DNA of 36,648 nucleotides from positions 1-36,648 of the forward strand of contig SGPM01000278.1 in the NCBI GenBank assembly GCA_004802725.1, in the 5' to 3' direction. Of this stretch, positions 1 through 14,114 are shown piece by piece. The DNA comes from Antrodiella citrinella (Eukaryota > Basidiomycota > Agaricomycetes > Polyporales > Steccherinaceae). The notes below the pieces were generated by a model, which made no database searches, had not been told where the DNA came from, and saw only the letters and a list, made by a program, of their open reading frames with translations. The stretch's first letter is position 1; every line of letters begins with the position of its first letter. The translations under genes and the position numbers were made by a program.

Positions 1-2217
<2,217 letters not shown>

Positions 2218-3089
2218 CCGAATTCGAGTGAGCGCGAGTGATTAGAATACGCAGACAGGACTTATTGAGGACTTGTCAATGACTTGTCTTGGAATAAGTC
2301 TCGTGTCTGTCTTTGACACGAGAAATTAGAATTGCAGTTGACCCAGGAGGCAAGAGGGTCGACTGCGATGGCTCTCAAGCGCGTCCAATGCGTGTTTCCG
2401 GATGGCAACGATCGTGATTGCGGGCTTGATGGTGGTGGCTGCAGTGACCAGGGCCTGCCGGTGTTCACCGACGATGTGCACGGCGGCGAGGAGAGCGTAG
2501 AGAGCGTCGACGTCGTGTTGGACAGCGAGGAGAGAGTACGGCCGAGCTGACCTACACCGTCGAGCTCTTCTTCTCGAGGCAAAACAAGGCATCTCCCTCA
2601 AATTTCCCTTTTCCGGCTAATCGATCTGACGTAAGCATTGCATCGCAATTCCAACTTTTCTTTTAAAAAACAAACAAAAAAGGGTGCTGTAGAAGATTCT
2701 CAAACAGCGGATACTTCATGAGCAAAAGTTGCCTTGACCGAGTTGTCTCAGACTGAATAAGTACCTTCAAGTCCCTGATCGTTGGTTGATCGCCACCACG
2801 AAGTTTGAACACTGGACAGATCGTTTCAAGAGTCAACATTCACTAACAGGAACACATATCAACTTGAGCTTGGGGTTCAAACACGCGTCGTAGTTCGCAA
2901 CAATCCTGCCCACTTGATGTAGATAAACTTGGAAAACGGACATCCTTTCAAGACGAGTAGCGATCGCTGCACAACTGCCTGCGCCATAGGACTCAGACGA
3001 AGGTCCCGAGCCCGCCGCGTACGCCCAGAAGAGAAGGGGTACGGATTCGAGCAACCGGCGGAAGAGTCTAGCCAGGATATGAAAGAGCA
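2218..3089. other. Upstream region of the PAK gene, no supported gene
   Basis: This 0.87 kb stretch separates the PAK start from the decayed PAK copy. A GC-richer part (about 2330-2600) is open in several frames on both strands, which looks like composition rather than coding: no frame shows a recognisable motif. It probably holds the 5' UTR and promoter of the PAK gene. An A-rich tract lies near 2665-2682. Nothing else was recognised. Confidence 0.5.
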
Positions 3090-4170
3090 TTACTTCCTAG
3101 CACCTCGCGCAGCTTCGATCAAGGGGATCAAAGTTTGAAGTGGTCGAAGAACGGATTCTGGAAAAATACGTTGTCAGTGTTCAAGATCACTGGACGTCAT
3201 GCGAGGGTTAAGTCTCAAGATCTCACCGCAAGCAATTCTGACGCAGTTTCAAGCGACTGAACGTCCACACACAGCATCATCGACAGATACATCTTGAAGG
3301 CTCTCGATAGCGACAGCGCAAATGCGAGCACAGGTGTACCAATGGTCGCAATCGAGTGCATTGTCTGCGGCTCATCCTGGTCCATGTTATGGCGGCTCGC
3401 CCTGAAGTATTTCTGCGGAAAACAGTGCTTTTAGTAGTGCTTGAGTTATTCATGCAGCTCATACCTAACGCTATGATCCCCAGACTCCAAGTCCAGATAT
3501 CGGCTTTTGCTCCGTACGATTTACTTTTGACTATTCTAGGAGCCATCCAGTACGGCTCTCCAATTGGTGTCGCCTGCTTCGTGTCATCTGAACCTATTGA
3601 CAAGCTACAATGGAAGCCGGCTAGTACGAACCGTAGCAGCACGTCAAACGGAGTTCAAGGGTGAATATATCAGAGAACTCACTCAGCTTGACGGCTCCGC
3701 CCATACTCAACAGTATTTTGCTAGTCTTGACGTCCTGGTGAAGGATCCCATGATTGTGCAGGCCGCAGCAAGCTGTACTTCAGACATCAGATTGGCCGCG
3801 ACTCGGATGGGATCCATCAACAAGCCCTCCATGTCCTCCGAAGCCTCGTCCTTGTGGAAAAAAGAGTCGATGTAGTGGAAAGTATTGGGATGTCGCGAAG
3901 CTCCCACGATGAGCATCTTGTTGGTGCCTTTTAGTGCAAGTTTGATCGTCACATTGAGATTGGTGCCCGTTTGAGATGTGCATATGCGGTATACACAAAA
4001 CCAGAGACACTGTACAATATCAGTCAGCAAACGCAGACGTAGAGAACCACCATACTACTCACTCGACGCTGATCTTCACCATATCTCAATATACTAAGCC
4101 GTTAGGAGAGTGTGCATCCGCACAAAGCTGGTTCAGACATTCGACTCCTTCCATATCGCCCTTCTGAATC
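3090..4170 (-). pseudogene. Decayed PAK kinase copy
   Basis: A degenerate relative of the kinase part of the PAK gene at the left edge, same strand and same domain order. Reading leftwards: a segment like the pre-kinase linker (LNQLCADAHS against the gene's [10 protein letters not shown]) near 4100-4160, a stop before the glycine loop, ASRHPNTFHYIDSFFHKDE (3840-3905), the catalytic loop as HQDVKTSKILLSM with HRD changed to HQD (3690-3750), GEPYWMAPRIV and ADIWTWSLGIIALG (3470-3570), then ILQGEPP followed by a stop (about 3400). The C-terminal tail (NPFFDHFK, LIPLIEAARGARK) at 3090-3170 is in two frames. Intron positions of the functional gene are kept (for example after LGIIALG), so this arose by DNA duplication, not reverse transcription. 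Frameshifts, stops and the altered catalytic loop make it non-functional. Confidence 0.85.
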
Positions 4171-4958
4171 TTCTGTCGGTAGAAGATTAAGGAAAGTGCT
4201 GGCCAAGATCGAGGTGCTGCGAATCACCTGCCATTTTAAGTACGGACGCTCCTCCTTGGTAGAAGTTAGAACTCGGCACCGATCACCTTCACAGCCTCCG
4301 AATCTCTCTCTTGGTCTAGAGTGGAGAAACCGCATTTTTGTGTGACGACGTCCGAAATTTAAATCCGAAAATGTGCTCTGGGACATACCTCTGGGCGGCG
4401 TGCGTCGGGGGCAGGGTGCCGCCGTTGAAGCTACCTTATATCCTTCTCGTGGCGCCGTCCTCCGGAAAGAACCTATCTATCTCCGGGTCTGTTGTGGATT
4501 ATCGGTTTCCCTCGTGATTCACCGCCTTGCTCCGAGAAGCAACCACATCAGTACTGATAGTGACAGAACCTGATTGTACTCAAAGGGATAGTAGGTGTTG
4601 CATACTGTCGCATGCCAATTGGAGTGCAGTGGGTGAGTTGATTTCCGGGTACTTGGGTAAGGACTCTGGAGAGAGGGTTCAGCAGCACAGGACATCACAA
4701 GGTTCAGTCATGGGAAGCAACGACGTCAGACGCGACTGCATTTCGAAGCTGCAAGTGGCAAGGTTCTTCAACCGTGCGCCCTGGATCACGGCAACTTGAA
4801 GACCATACTTTCAAACAGAGATCGTGTACATACATCTACCTTGCGTTAGACCTCCGGGATTGTTCCTCTCTCCACTTTCTTCCAAAGGGCCAGAGGCAGT
4901 TAAGCACTCGTTCAGAACTTGTGCAAGCCCCGAGCACAGGTATCGATATACCGTGACA
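4171..4958. other. Spacer between PAK copies, no supported gene
   Basis: No frame shows a recognisable domain. The spacer separates the decayed copy from the detached 3' fragment. Upstream of the decayed copy I could not follow similarity to the CRIB or N-terminal part of the functional gene, so the duplicated unit seems to begin near the kinase domain, or the rest has decayed beyond recognition. Confidence 0.4.
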
Positions 4959-5454
<496 letters not shown>

Positions 5455-7511
5455 AGGATATTGGCACGACGGGACTGATACCAATGCTCGCAATTAGGCG
5501 TCCAGTATTTGACATCCAGCCCCCCGTCTCGCCACACAGAGGGTTTGGGCCACCATGACATGTCCCGAAATCGTTCGGCAGAATCTAGAACGGATAGTCA
5601 GCTACCAGAGTCCATACAACATCAGGAAAAACCTACTTTCGTGAATCACCTAAGATTACGGATGAACGTCGTGACATCCCTGTAAGACTGAATGATGGTC
5701 GTGGCTCTTAGTGGCTTCACTAATTACTCATGAGAGTACGCTAATTCCTCGTAACCAAATTCTCGCACTCATGGTCCACGAATAAATCACTGGAAATCAC
5801 ACTGTTTTCATATTGTGTTACAGCATGAATGATATTGTGTTCTATGTACGGATATGAAACCTCATTGCTACAAGATAAATGTATATACAGTGCAGGCAAA
5901 CTTACCCACATGCCCCAGCCCATCTACTACCGACCTCATGAGCTGGAGTCAACGCGAACAATTGACTGGTGCAATCCACGGACTGTGCTGAGGCTACTGA
6001 CAGAAGGGGATAACAGAGCAACTGTGTCCGAGAGGCGGTGACGGACGCGACTTCGAGTGAATCATAGCGTGTGCAAGACTGGGCGCGCGGACGCGACTTC
6101 GAGTGCATCGTAGTGGGCGCAAGACCGAGCGCAGGTACGAAACTGTGGACGTGAGTGTGGGACGCCGCCGGAACTACGACTGTGGGCGTAGATGGAAGAC
6201 CGAGGACGCGAGTCAGAGACTGACGATGCAACAGCGAGGGCGCAGGCGACGGGCAAACAGATGTGTGTGGGGGACTGCGACAACCGCGAGCGAGTGTGAA
6301 ACTGGGTTTGTGTGTGCGAGACCTGAGGATGTAATAGTAAGGATGAGGCGATATGGGAATGGGTGCGCATGCAAGGCTGTTAAGCAAGGGCAGAGGCGAC
6401 CGTGGGTGCACGACTGCGACCGCACATAAGTGCCGCCATGGTATAGGTCCCGGTGGTGGCGAGCAAGGTGAAGTTAGTATAATGTTCAGACCCAAAGAAA
6501 AGGACCACGCACCAACACCGATGTACCACTTTCACCAACTAAGTCCCACACCCCACTACCCACACCAAAAGCGCAGCTGCATTGTCGGTAGATTCTAAAG
6601 ACGTTCGCACAGATCCGCGCAGAAATAAGATAGAGCAGGGCCACGGGAGGATGTAGATGAGGAACGGTTGAGAGCAAGTTGAGAGGGCGGAGTGATGATG
6701 TGGCAGTGGTTGCACGAGATGGCAATTGCCGGATTTTTTAAACTCCGCCAGCCATTGCCAGCGCATTCGTTTCTCACTCCTTTCTTTGACTCGTCTTGCA
6801 CCTCTCCCTCATTCTTTTGATTCTTCTTACTCCCAATCACACATATCTTCATAGGTTCACCCTCTTTTGTCACCCTCTAGTGATGTCCCCTTGGAGCCAA
6901 CTCTCTCTCAGTCGGTCTGCTCCCCTCCGAGTCGGAGTGCGAGTGCTGGTGAGTACATTTTCAACTTCCATTCTATCTTCTCACATACGCGGCATGGCTT
7001 CACTTGTTCAGATCCAAACCACATATTCTCCGACCCCGTTACGTTCCCTCCAACAAAACTGTGCTCATAGGTCGCCACCTGAAGACTTTGATGTACCCTT
7101 GGACAATTCTGCTTGTGTTGGAGGCGGCGAGTTCGGTGTTGGGGTAGCTCGGTAGCGGTACATCAGTCCGGTATGTTCTTGCATTCATTATAACAGTTCC
7201 TCATGCTGACACTGTCTTTTAGGAAGAGTCTTGGTGTGCTTGCTGTGAGGTATGTGCATTGTCTCTGACTTTGAAGTATTGATACTGATATAATTATGCG
7301 TCATCTCAGCCCATTCTCGATTGGCTTCCTGAGGTTTCCTGATGTTGTTAGTGTGTCTATATATATAGAGTAGGCTGAGTAGTATAGTTTATGTAGATAT
7401 CAGTTTCTCAATATACTGCTTTTGTTTTTCTATATCAAACTGTGTTATGAATGTGGTCTGATGTCTGAGTGATCCATATAATTCTGCTGAGAAAAGGTGT
7501 GAAACTCAATG
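5455..7511. other. 2-kb gene-poor region
   Basis: No supported gene. Minus-strand open frames around 5900-6500 are long only because the sequence is a degenerate GC-rich repeat; their translations are low-complexity (S/H/R/T/P-rich) and show no domain. A T-rich and TA-rich stretch (about 7350-7440) lies close to the left end of the transposon. Confidence 0.4.
6043..6134. repeat. Two-copy 46-bp degenerate tandem repeat
   Basis: Units 6043-6088 and 6089-6134 both begin ggacgcgacttcgagtg and then differ at about nine positions. Looser echoes (gaccgaggacgcgag, gtgggcg) continue to about 6220, suggesting an old minisatellite. Confidence 0.7.
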
Positions 7512-7537
7512 CACTGTGTACTCACGTCTCCGGGGTT
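7512..7537 (+). repeat. Left terminal inverted repeat of the CACTA-like element
   Basis: Starts CACTGTGTACTCACG and ends CGGGGTT. It matches the reverse complement of 13583-13608 at 21 of 26 positions. Confidence 0.75.
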
Positions 7538-8325
7538 TTCACTGTTTGAATCACCCAAGTAAGTAGTGACCTGTCGTGAGTTTGTGGATGACTATCACGA
7601 TGTATCCAAGCGCCCGGCGGCGAAAATGATCTGCTTAAGTGGTGCGTGCAGATAGGAGAAAGCACTGGAAAAATTTCCGAATTCACTATGTCGTAGATCA
7701 TGAGGTTGATAGTGAATGTCACCTACTAGTACAGGATGTGTTCCGGTCTGATAACGCGTGAAAAGTACTGAATGACTACGTTGTCAGCGATGGTGAAACT
7801 CACGCACATCGAACTGGTAAGTTTAACCCGCTGAATATCTAGTGAGTAGCATCACTATTCTGATGGTAACTTTCACGAGGCCTTGTACAGGTCAAATCAA
7901 CCATGACGCTGTCACCCCTATTCACTGTGCACATTGCCGAAGTTTCACGGTGAAAAAGCGTACTGATCTCAAAGTGAGTACCACGCGCGCCGGTCGGCGT
8001 AATCGAGAACCATGGCCAGTTCCTGTAGGCTGTACTGCCCTCGCAATTGAACAAAAGAATTGTATATTTATAGTGAGAAGAATGTAAAGATTAGGATTAT
8101 AAAGTGAATGTGAATGTGTGAAGTGCGTGGTGACTCGGAGTACACTGAGTGCAGCCGGGCAGATAATGAATGAGTGTCGAGTAACGAGTTAGGTGGAGAG
8201 AGGGCCCGGGTGTGGCCGTGTGCCCGGCGGGTAGTATCTGTTTGGCGAGTCAATGCAACTATCAAAACTCAGAAGAGAGATCCACTTACGAACCCACTGA
8301 CATGCGCTGTTGATGAGAGTCCAAG
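7538..8325. other. Left subterminal non-coding region of the transposon
   Basis: No gene. It contains repeated short words of the TTCACT, TCACG and TTTCACGGTG type, as expected of transposase-binding subterminal repeats in CACTA elements, and the 3' UTR of the companion gene. Confidence 0.5.
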
Positions 8326-9225
8326 CTAATCCTCTTCGCCCGAAGACTCGCTAGAGCTCAAACTTTGCTCGTCGTGGGTACGAGCACCGGCTGGCTCGGC
8401 TGGACCCGCCTGAGAACCTCGCTGGCTGCGAGGCTTCTTAGGAATATAGGCGTTCTTGTACGCATGCTTTCTCTTATTTGCCATGTACTGCTTTGCAAGT
8501 TCGGCGGTGGCCCAGTGCCGATAGTAACGAGCTAGCACAGGATGTACTTGTATGGCCTACAAGTTCAACGTGGTGATTAGATCAGATCAATCACAGGACA
8601 CACAAGTACTGACCGCTTTGTATAACCTGGCTAGGTTTGTGGGATCTTGGCGGCGGAAGTCGTCGGTCCAGTCCACCTGGGCCTGAATGATGAGATCCCT
8701 GACGGTCCGCTAAGATGACTCAGGTGAGTACAAGAAGTTAGAACGAATCTGCACATCACAATGTCACTGACCTGAATTGATTTATACTGCTCATGATCCA
8801 CTCCCATGGCATCGCGAATGTTAAAACGGCCACGCGGACGGGGGACAGATCCCGGAGGAACATCTGCACCAGGCCCGCCTTGAGCAACAAGAGCATGAGC
8901 GGCTGCGGCTGCGGCTGTCAGGGTAGCGTTGGCGGCTTCAAGTTCATCGATCCTGGTGTTAGCAACCTGTAGGTCTTCATCAACGTTCTCTCTGGCTACC
9001 GTGATAGAGAACAATACAACCGTAAGTAAATGTCATGATTTGATGAGCAGTAATGTCACATGTGCTCACCAGTACTATTGTCCCTCAGACGCTGCTCTAG
9101 GTCACGTATCACTGCTTCGAGTTGTGCCTTGGTGGGTTGCTTCTAATTCCAAGCATAGACGTCAGCAATATACTACTTCAAGTCGATAAAAGAATAAAAC
9201 GGACCGCTTTCGGTGGTCCAGCCAT
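8326..9225 (-). CDS. Transposon companion protein (coiled coil plus basic/acidic tail), function unknown
   Basis: Five exons read on the minus strand: 9225-9205, 9142-9070, 8995-8772, 8709-8614 and 8556-8326, giving 214 residues with phase kept at every join. The N-terminal part (KQPTKAQLEAVIRDLEQRL, then VANTRIDELEAANATL) looks like a coiled coil. An alanine run and a Pro/Gly linker follow, then RGRFNIRDAMGVDHEQY, VDWTDDFRRQDPTNLARLY, HPVLARYYRHWATAELAKQY, a lysine-rich segment (NKRKHAYKNAYIPKKPRS) and an acidic serine tail (SSSESSGEED). I recognise no catalytic motif. It sits inside the element, divergent from the transposase across a 470-bp gap, so a role as an accessory DNA-binding or transposition protein (comparable to TnpA of plant CACTA elements) is a reasonable inference, not shown. 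The intact frame across five exons suggests selection or youth. Confidence 0.75.
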
Positions 9226-9695
9226 GTAAGATGTAGTTCGAGGGAGATGAGAGAGTGTTCGGTCACCGGTTTGCTGGGCTCAGACTCACAACAACGCCAG
9301 AGTCCTAAGTGCGAATGAAAGTGGGGGAGGCGGGATAAGGCAGGGATCCGGTGAGCTGACAAAAATCATTCGTTATATATTGACCATATCTAAGATGGTC
9401 CGAACTCACCCGTATACAAATTTCAACTAGGTCCAGGACAGATAGTCCACCCTCCCGCTGCGGCTTAATCACTGTCTGAAATAGTGATACAACCATGTGT
9501 GAAGGTCATGCTGATACCGTGACGGACAGACTCGGATGCGGGCAACCGGATTCATTCCTACATCGAGTGGTGAGCATTGCGAAAACACTACGACTGCGAT
9601 CCCCAAGTTCCTACCTCTTACAACACCATTATCATATACAGACTCGCCACTACCATTACAGCTCAACTTTAACAGCGCTATTCCTCACCAAAGAC
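9226..9695. promoter_or_regulatory. Shared intergenic region between divergent transposon genes
   Basis: The only interval between the start of the companion gene and the start of the transposase, so it should hold both promoters. I could not pick out a convincing TATA box for either direction; the assignment rests on the divergent layout. Confidence 0.5.
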
Positions 9696-12600
9696 ATGCC
9701 GGGTCACACCACTGGAAAAGTCGTATGTTCGTGCTGCCAAAAGCTGGTGACATCTCGCACCGAGTACAACCATCGCAAGCGCAAGCTCCTGAATACGGAC
9801 AGCTTGGCGGGAGATGAACAGGAAGACTTGAGAGTTCCAACAAATGGTCAGCGTGTAAAAGTACCGTGGAGACTTCCAGAACTTCGTGAGTGTTCAGCCC
9901 GTTGTTCGACACATTGAATGAACTCACCTGAGATATGATAGGTGTCGTTCCGACTAATCATAACATTCCAGGCTCCCGTCCACCTTCACACCGCACTGCT
10001 AGTGATTCATGCAATCCAGAGCGTGATTTGCAAGAGGGTTCAGCTATAGATGTTGATCATATGGATGTTGACGCTCCTGGAGTCGAGGTTCCTGGGGCAG
10101 CGCACACTGGTAAGTGGTCACAGTCTCGGATTGATACCTTCTTGCTAATTTTTGAGCGACGACCATGTTCAGAACCAACATATATACCTGTGCGATACCA
10201 TGCAACCGTTGAGGATGAAGAAGAGGAAGAGGAAGAGGGGGAAGATGATGAGGACGTTGGAGTAGAAGACGCAGAAGCGGCAGCTTCTGTATGGGAGGAG
10301 CTGGCTGAATCGCTCATTCGGGAAACCCAACTGTCCAGTAAGTACTAAGTTGTACGAGCAAGCTCGAAATCTGCGCTAACCTGGTTATCATGATTCTGCA
10401 GAAGATGATCTCAGTGAAGAAGATAAAGCCTACCTGCGCGTGTTTGCTCTGCGAGTCAATAACCACATGTCGGGGAACTTGTTTGGTCAGCTGCCATTCG
10501 TGTTCCCGGAGGCAGCCCTGGCTTCGTGGAAAACGATCGTAAGTCGTGTCGCCCAGATATCTGGATTCACGCCACAGGTCTACGACTGCTGCATAAATTC
10601 ATGCTGCTGCTATGTCGGGCCACACGTCGAGGCTCAGCAGTGTTTGTACTGCAAAGAACCACGGTACAACACCTCTGGACAACCACGCCAGCGATTCGTT
10701 TACATTCCCATCATTCCGCGCCTACAAGCCTTCTTTTCCAACCAAAGAATGTCACAGACTATGCAATATCGTGCTACCGAGCATGTGCATGACCCAGACA
10801 AGGTACAAGACGTATTCGACTCAGAAGTCTATCGATCTTTGCTTGGAAAGAAGGTGACTATAAACGGGAAGACTCTCTCCCACTCCTTCTTCAACGACAA
10901 ACGCGACGTTGCACTGGGACTTTCAACTGATGGATTTGCCCCTTTTCGGCGCCGGAAGAAGACAACTTGGCCACTCATTCTGTTCAACTACAACCTTCCC
11001 CCCGATATTCGCTTCCACATCCAGCATATCCTCTCCTTGGGCATCATCCCTGGTCCCAAGAAACCTGTCGACTTCGATTCATTTCTATGGCCTGCGGTGC
11101 AGGAGCTTCTTCGCTTAGAGCGGGGCGTTCACACTTACGACAGGTGCTCGGACGAGTTCTGGATGCTGCGAGCGTACCTCATCCTTGTTTTCGGGGACAT
11201 TCCTGCTGTGTCGCTCATGATGCGGATGAAGGGTCACAACGGATTGTGCCCTTGTCGAACTTGTAACATCCTTGGTGTGCGAGTACCCAACAGTCGAAAG
11301 ACCACCCACTACGTTCCTCTCAGTCGAGATCAACTGCCACGCCCTCCTGATGGCACGAATCCTACCTATGATCCCTCCGACCTCCCCATCCGCACTCAAG
11401 CAGAGCTTCTTGCCCAGGCCCGTGAGGTCGAGGACGCCCCGTCTGCGGCTGCTGCCGAACGTCTAGCCAAGGCTTACGGTGTCAAAGGGGTACCCTTGTT
11501 GAGTGTTCTCTCATCCTTGAACTTCCCCTATTCATTTCCCTACGACTTTATGCACCTTCTGTGGGAGAACGTCGTGAAGAATTTGATGTTGTTTTGGACA
11601 GGGGATTACAAGAAACTGGATGAGGGCTCAGAAGAGTATGAGATCGATTCGAAGGTGTGGGAAGCGATAGGAAAGGCTAGCGAGGCGGCAGGTTCAACAA
11701 TCCCTTACGCGTTCACAAGTGCCAGGCCCCCCAATGTGGCTACCGACAAGACGTCCTGGACAGCAGACTCCCGATCATTCTGGGCGTTGTATATGGAACC
11801 GGTCCTCTTGCAAGGACGCTTCAAGAGGCCGAAATATTATCATCACTTTATCAAGCTCGTGAAACTGCTCAACTTATGTCTGCAGTTCGAGATCACGAAA
11901 GCGGAAGTTGAAGAGATCAGGGTTGGATTCATCGAGTGGGTCAAGGAATACGAAAGGTGCGTGATGTTCATTCTAACTCATCGTGTAAGAAGCATGCACG
12001 CTATTGCGGAGCATGTACACTGACACATTTTTCGCAGGTTCTACTATCAGGATGACCCGCAGCGTCTCTCTGCGTGTCCGTTGACAATACATGCACTATT
12101 GCATGTCGCAGACAGCATTGTCAAGGCTGGGCCAGTATGGGCGTCATGGGCGTATCCTATGGAGAGATACTGCGGACTCTTACAACCTGCGATCCGCAGC
12201 CGTCGATTTCCATATGCGAGCATGAACCGATACATCCTGAACCATGCTAGGCTTCAGCAGGTCAAGCTCATGTATGATATGCAACAGATTCTCTCGCTCA
12301 AGGCCCCGCCGAGATCTTCTGTGGGGACGAACGTACCTGGATGTGAGTCAAATCAACTTCTTCATCAATCCACTCCTCCCATGTCAGAGCCTGACATCGA
12401 CGATCACAGATACCACTCTTGCATTGTTGCCGCCCCATCGAGAATCCATCCCTTTCGATTCAATCGACAAAGGAACATTTGACAAGATTGTGGGCACATT
12501 GTGTACTCGATTCGAAAGCTCTCCCGCTCACGTGAAGGTCGTGCTGAACTCAGCAACGTTTCAAGAGTGGAGCAAGGTACAGATTCTTGGCGGCGGCGAT

Positions 12601-13152
12601 TTGATTAGGACTGCTGCTGTGGACAGGAGGTCGGAGGATAGTCGAGAGGCTTCTTTTGTAAGGGTACGTGAAACATTGGCGTAGTATATTCTGTCGCACT
12701 TACACGCAGCTGTATATCCGCAGTACGAATTGCTCATTGATAGAAACGCCAGGTTCCCCAATCGGCCGGTCATTTTGCAAAAGGAAACATTTTTCGGTCA
12801 CCTACAGAAGATATATCATCTCACGCTACCAAAGGAACCATTGGGCCGCGTCAGACGTCCCTCCGCACAGTTGCCGCCTCCCTCAGTCCCGACTCCCATC
12901 ACGGTTTTGCTGGCAGTAATCCGCGCATACCCCACAACCGAACGACACTCGACTCTGGATATTCACTACCATACGAGCAGCGGAAATCTTGATGTCATTG
13001 ATATGACGACTCTGGGCTGTCTAGTAGCCCGCTTCCGTGTCGCCGAAAACTCGACCAAATGGGCTGTCATTGACCGTAGCGGTTCACTGGCTCGAGCGTT
13101 GTACGTTGAGCCAGATGCTGCACCTGGCGAGATTGCAGAGGAGGAGGATTGA
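9696..13152 (+). CDS. Tnp2-family (CACTA) transposase
   Basis: DDE-type transposase expected to excise and insert the surrounding element. Seven exons: 9696-9885, 9972-10109, 10173-10337, 10402-11956, 12038-12342, 12410-12663 and 12724-13152; 3036 coding bases, 1011 residues, no stop or frameshift. The N-terminus has a zinc-finger-like CSCC...H segment (C11, C14, H26) followed by basic residues, then an acidic run of E/D in exon 3. Exon 4 carries the Tnp2 (Transposase_21) hallmarks: LSTDGFAPF, TWPLILFNYNLPPDIRF, IIPGPKKPVDFDSFLWP, VHTYDRCSDEFWMLRAYL, FGDIPA, CPCRTCNI and DFMHLLWENVVKNL. Aspartates in STDG, PVDFD and FGDIP are candidates for metal binding, but I cannot assign the triad by eye. 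Later exons carry PLTIHALLHVADSI and WAYPMERYCGLLQPAI, also typical of the family. ATG 9696 fits the zinc-finger start. Confidence 0.9.
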
Positions 13153-13582
13153 GGCCCGGGGTCCGACATGTCTCGTAACATGGTTCATGGAACTCAAGTA
13201 GGTACAGTGCCATATAGTGACCATTCCATTTGTCCCGGATTTCAGCTGATGAAACTACATTCAACATAGATGCTCTGGCTGGCGCGCGCGGTTTCGACGT
13301 GACGTCGCAACACTTGTAACACGAGGGGCCGATGAATAGGATGTACGAATACTTCACGCCGCACGCGATCACTATGTAGTGATATAGCCATCGTTTTTGA
13401 CCACCGTAACACTGTGTTCAAGTTATCTCATTCGTGGTTTGTATATCTAATCTATGTACGTTGATTTTGCCCTGCCAATGCAGTGATCCTAGACATAGTG
13501 AAAATAAAGTCAGAATCACCAAGTACCAAGAAAGCGACATCATTTTCAGTGATTCGCGTTTTCCACTGCTCGACCTAGTACT
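13153..13582. other. Right subterminal non-coding region of the transposon
   Basis: No gene. It holds the transposase 3' UTR and short words also found inverted in the left end (for example gacatagtgaa near 13490). A short palindrome, cactatgtagtg, lies near 13370. Confidence 0.5.
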
Positions 13583-13608
13583 AACCCCGAAGACGCGGGC
13601 CCACAGTG
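13583..13608 (-). repeat. Right terminal inverted repeat of the CACTA-like element
   Basis: On the plus strand it starts aacccc and ends ccacagtg; its reverse complement starts CACTGTGGGCCCGCG and ends CGGGGTT, matching the left end at 21 of 26 positions. Confidence 0.75.
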
Positions 13609-13742
13609 GATGTGTTCCTTATCTGTCCGTGTCCGTCCGCTCAACTTTCCCGCCGAGCGATACTTATGACCCCGCTAGACAAATTCATCGTTTTGAGTGA
13701 TGTCTGCAAAGCCCTTCCAAGCCGTTTAATCACTCTCGCTAT

Positions 13743-14114
13743 GTGTATATGCTTGCGGACTCCATGACTCGTGAGTCCCTCGTTTGTCCTGCCGCATATA
13801 TGCGCTCTGACCACATCCGAATCCGAGCCAACAGTGTCCAAGACTGCGTGGCAACGTCGATTAATGGCGACGCATATGTCTCGTATGACGATTCCTCTTT
13901 TGCCTTGTTTGCTGCGCGTGCATTCACCTGCATATACTCAGGTAATAGTCCGGGTTCAACGGACCAGACCCTCCTCACGACATCTCAAGTGGTGGGATAC
14001 TGCCAGCGATCGTTGCAGAATGGTAAGTACCATTCTCAAAAGCATAGCCGTATTGGTAGCTGATTTCCAGTGAGCGATCCTTGTCTGTCGCATGACACTA
14101 CCAATGACATCTGA
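13743..14114 (+). CDS. Possible small two-exon protein of unknown function
   Basis: Exon 13743-14022 joined to 14071-14114 gives a frame of about 107 residues with a good donor (gtaagt) and acceptor (ttccag) 48 bases apart. The product is not low-complexity (for example SDHIRIRANSVQDCV and TTSQVVGYCQRSL), but I recognise no domain. A second open frame just downstream (14127-14342, ending ELEQLAKFRDSEVK) could belong to the same transcript. It lies right beside the transposon. Support is weak: intron signals plus composition only. Confidence 0.25.

Larger units (their letters stand above)
7512..13608. mobile_element. CACTA-like (Tnp2) DNA transposon, apparently complete
   Basis: A 6.1-kb unit bounded by imperfect terminal inverted repeats that begin CACTGTG and share CGTCT, one variable base, then CGGGGTT (21 of 26 bases match). 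It holds two divergent genes: a Tnp2-family transposase (9696-13152) and a small companion gene (8326-9225). Non-coding subterminal regions of about 0.8 kb (left) and 0.45 kb (right) carry scattered TTCACT/TCACG words; one longer pair is TTCACTATGTC near 7690, inverted near 13490. CACTG ends with a Tnp2 transposase are typical of the CACTA (En/Spm) superfamily. A target duplication is not clean: atg lies directly left of the element and atg one base beyond the right end. Both genes are open through all exons, so the copy may be young. Confidence 0.8.

Noticed and set aside
2326..2601. Possible small gene upstream of the PAK start
   Set aside because: Three overlapping frames on both strands are open because of base composition; none has a motif or convincing splice link to the PAK gene.
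5902..6495. Long minus-strand open frame of about 197 codons
   Set aside because: It lies in a degenerate GC-rich tandem repeat; several overlapping frames on both strands are open, the product is low-complexity, and no domain or splice pattern supports it.
6796..7155. Plus-strand frame starting MHLSLILLILL that looks like a signal peptide
   Set aside because: The rest of the frame has no structure, overlaps other open frames and has no splice-supported continuation.
10057..10317. Minus-strand serine-rich frame opposite the transposase
   Set aside because: It is the antisense of the acidic Glu/Asp run in transposase exon 3, a composition shadow.
7509..13612. Perfect target-site duplication for the transposon
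   Set aside because: atg is directly left of the left end but is offset by one base at the right end, so the flanks do not give a clean duplication; only the inverted ends and genes are relied on.
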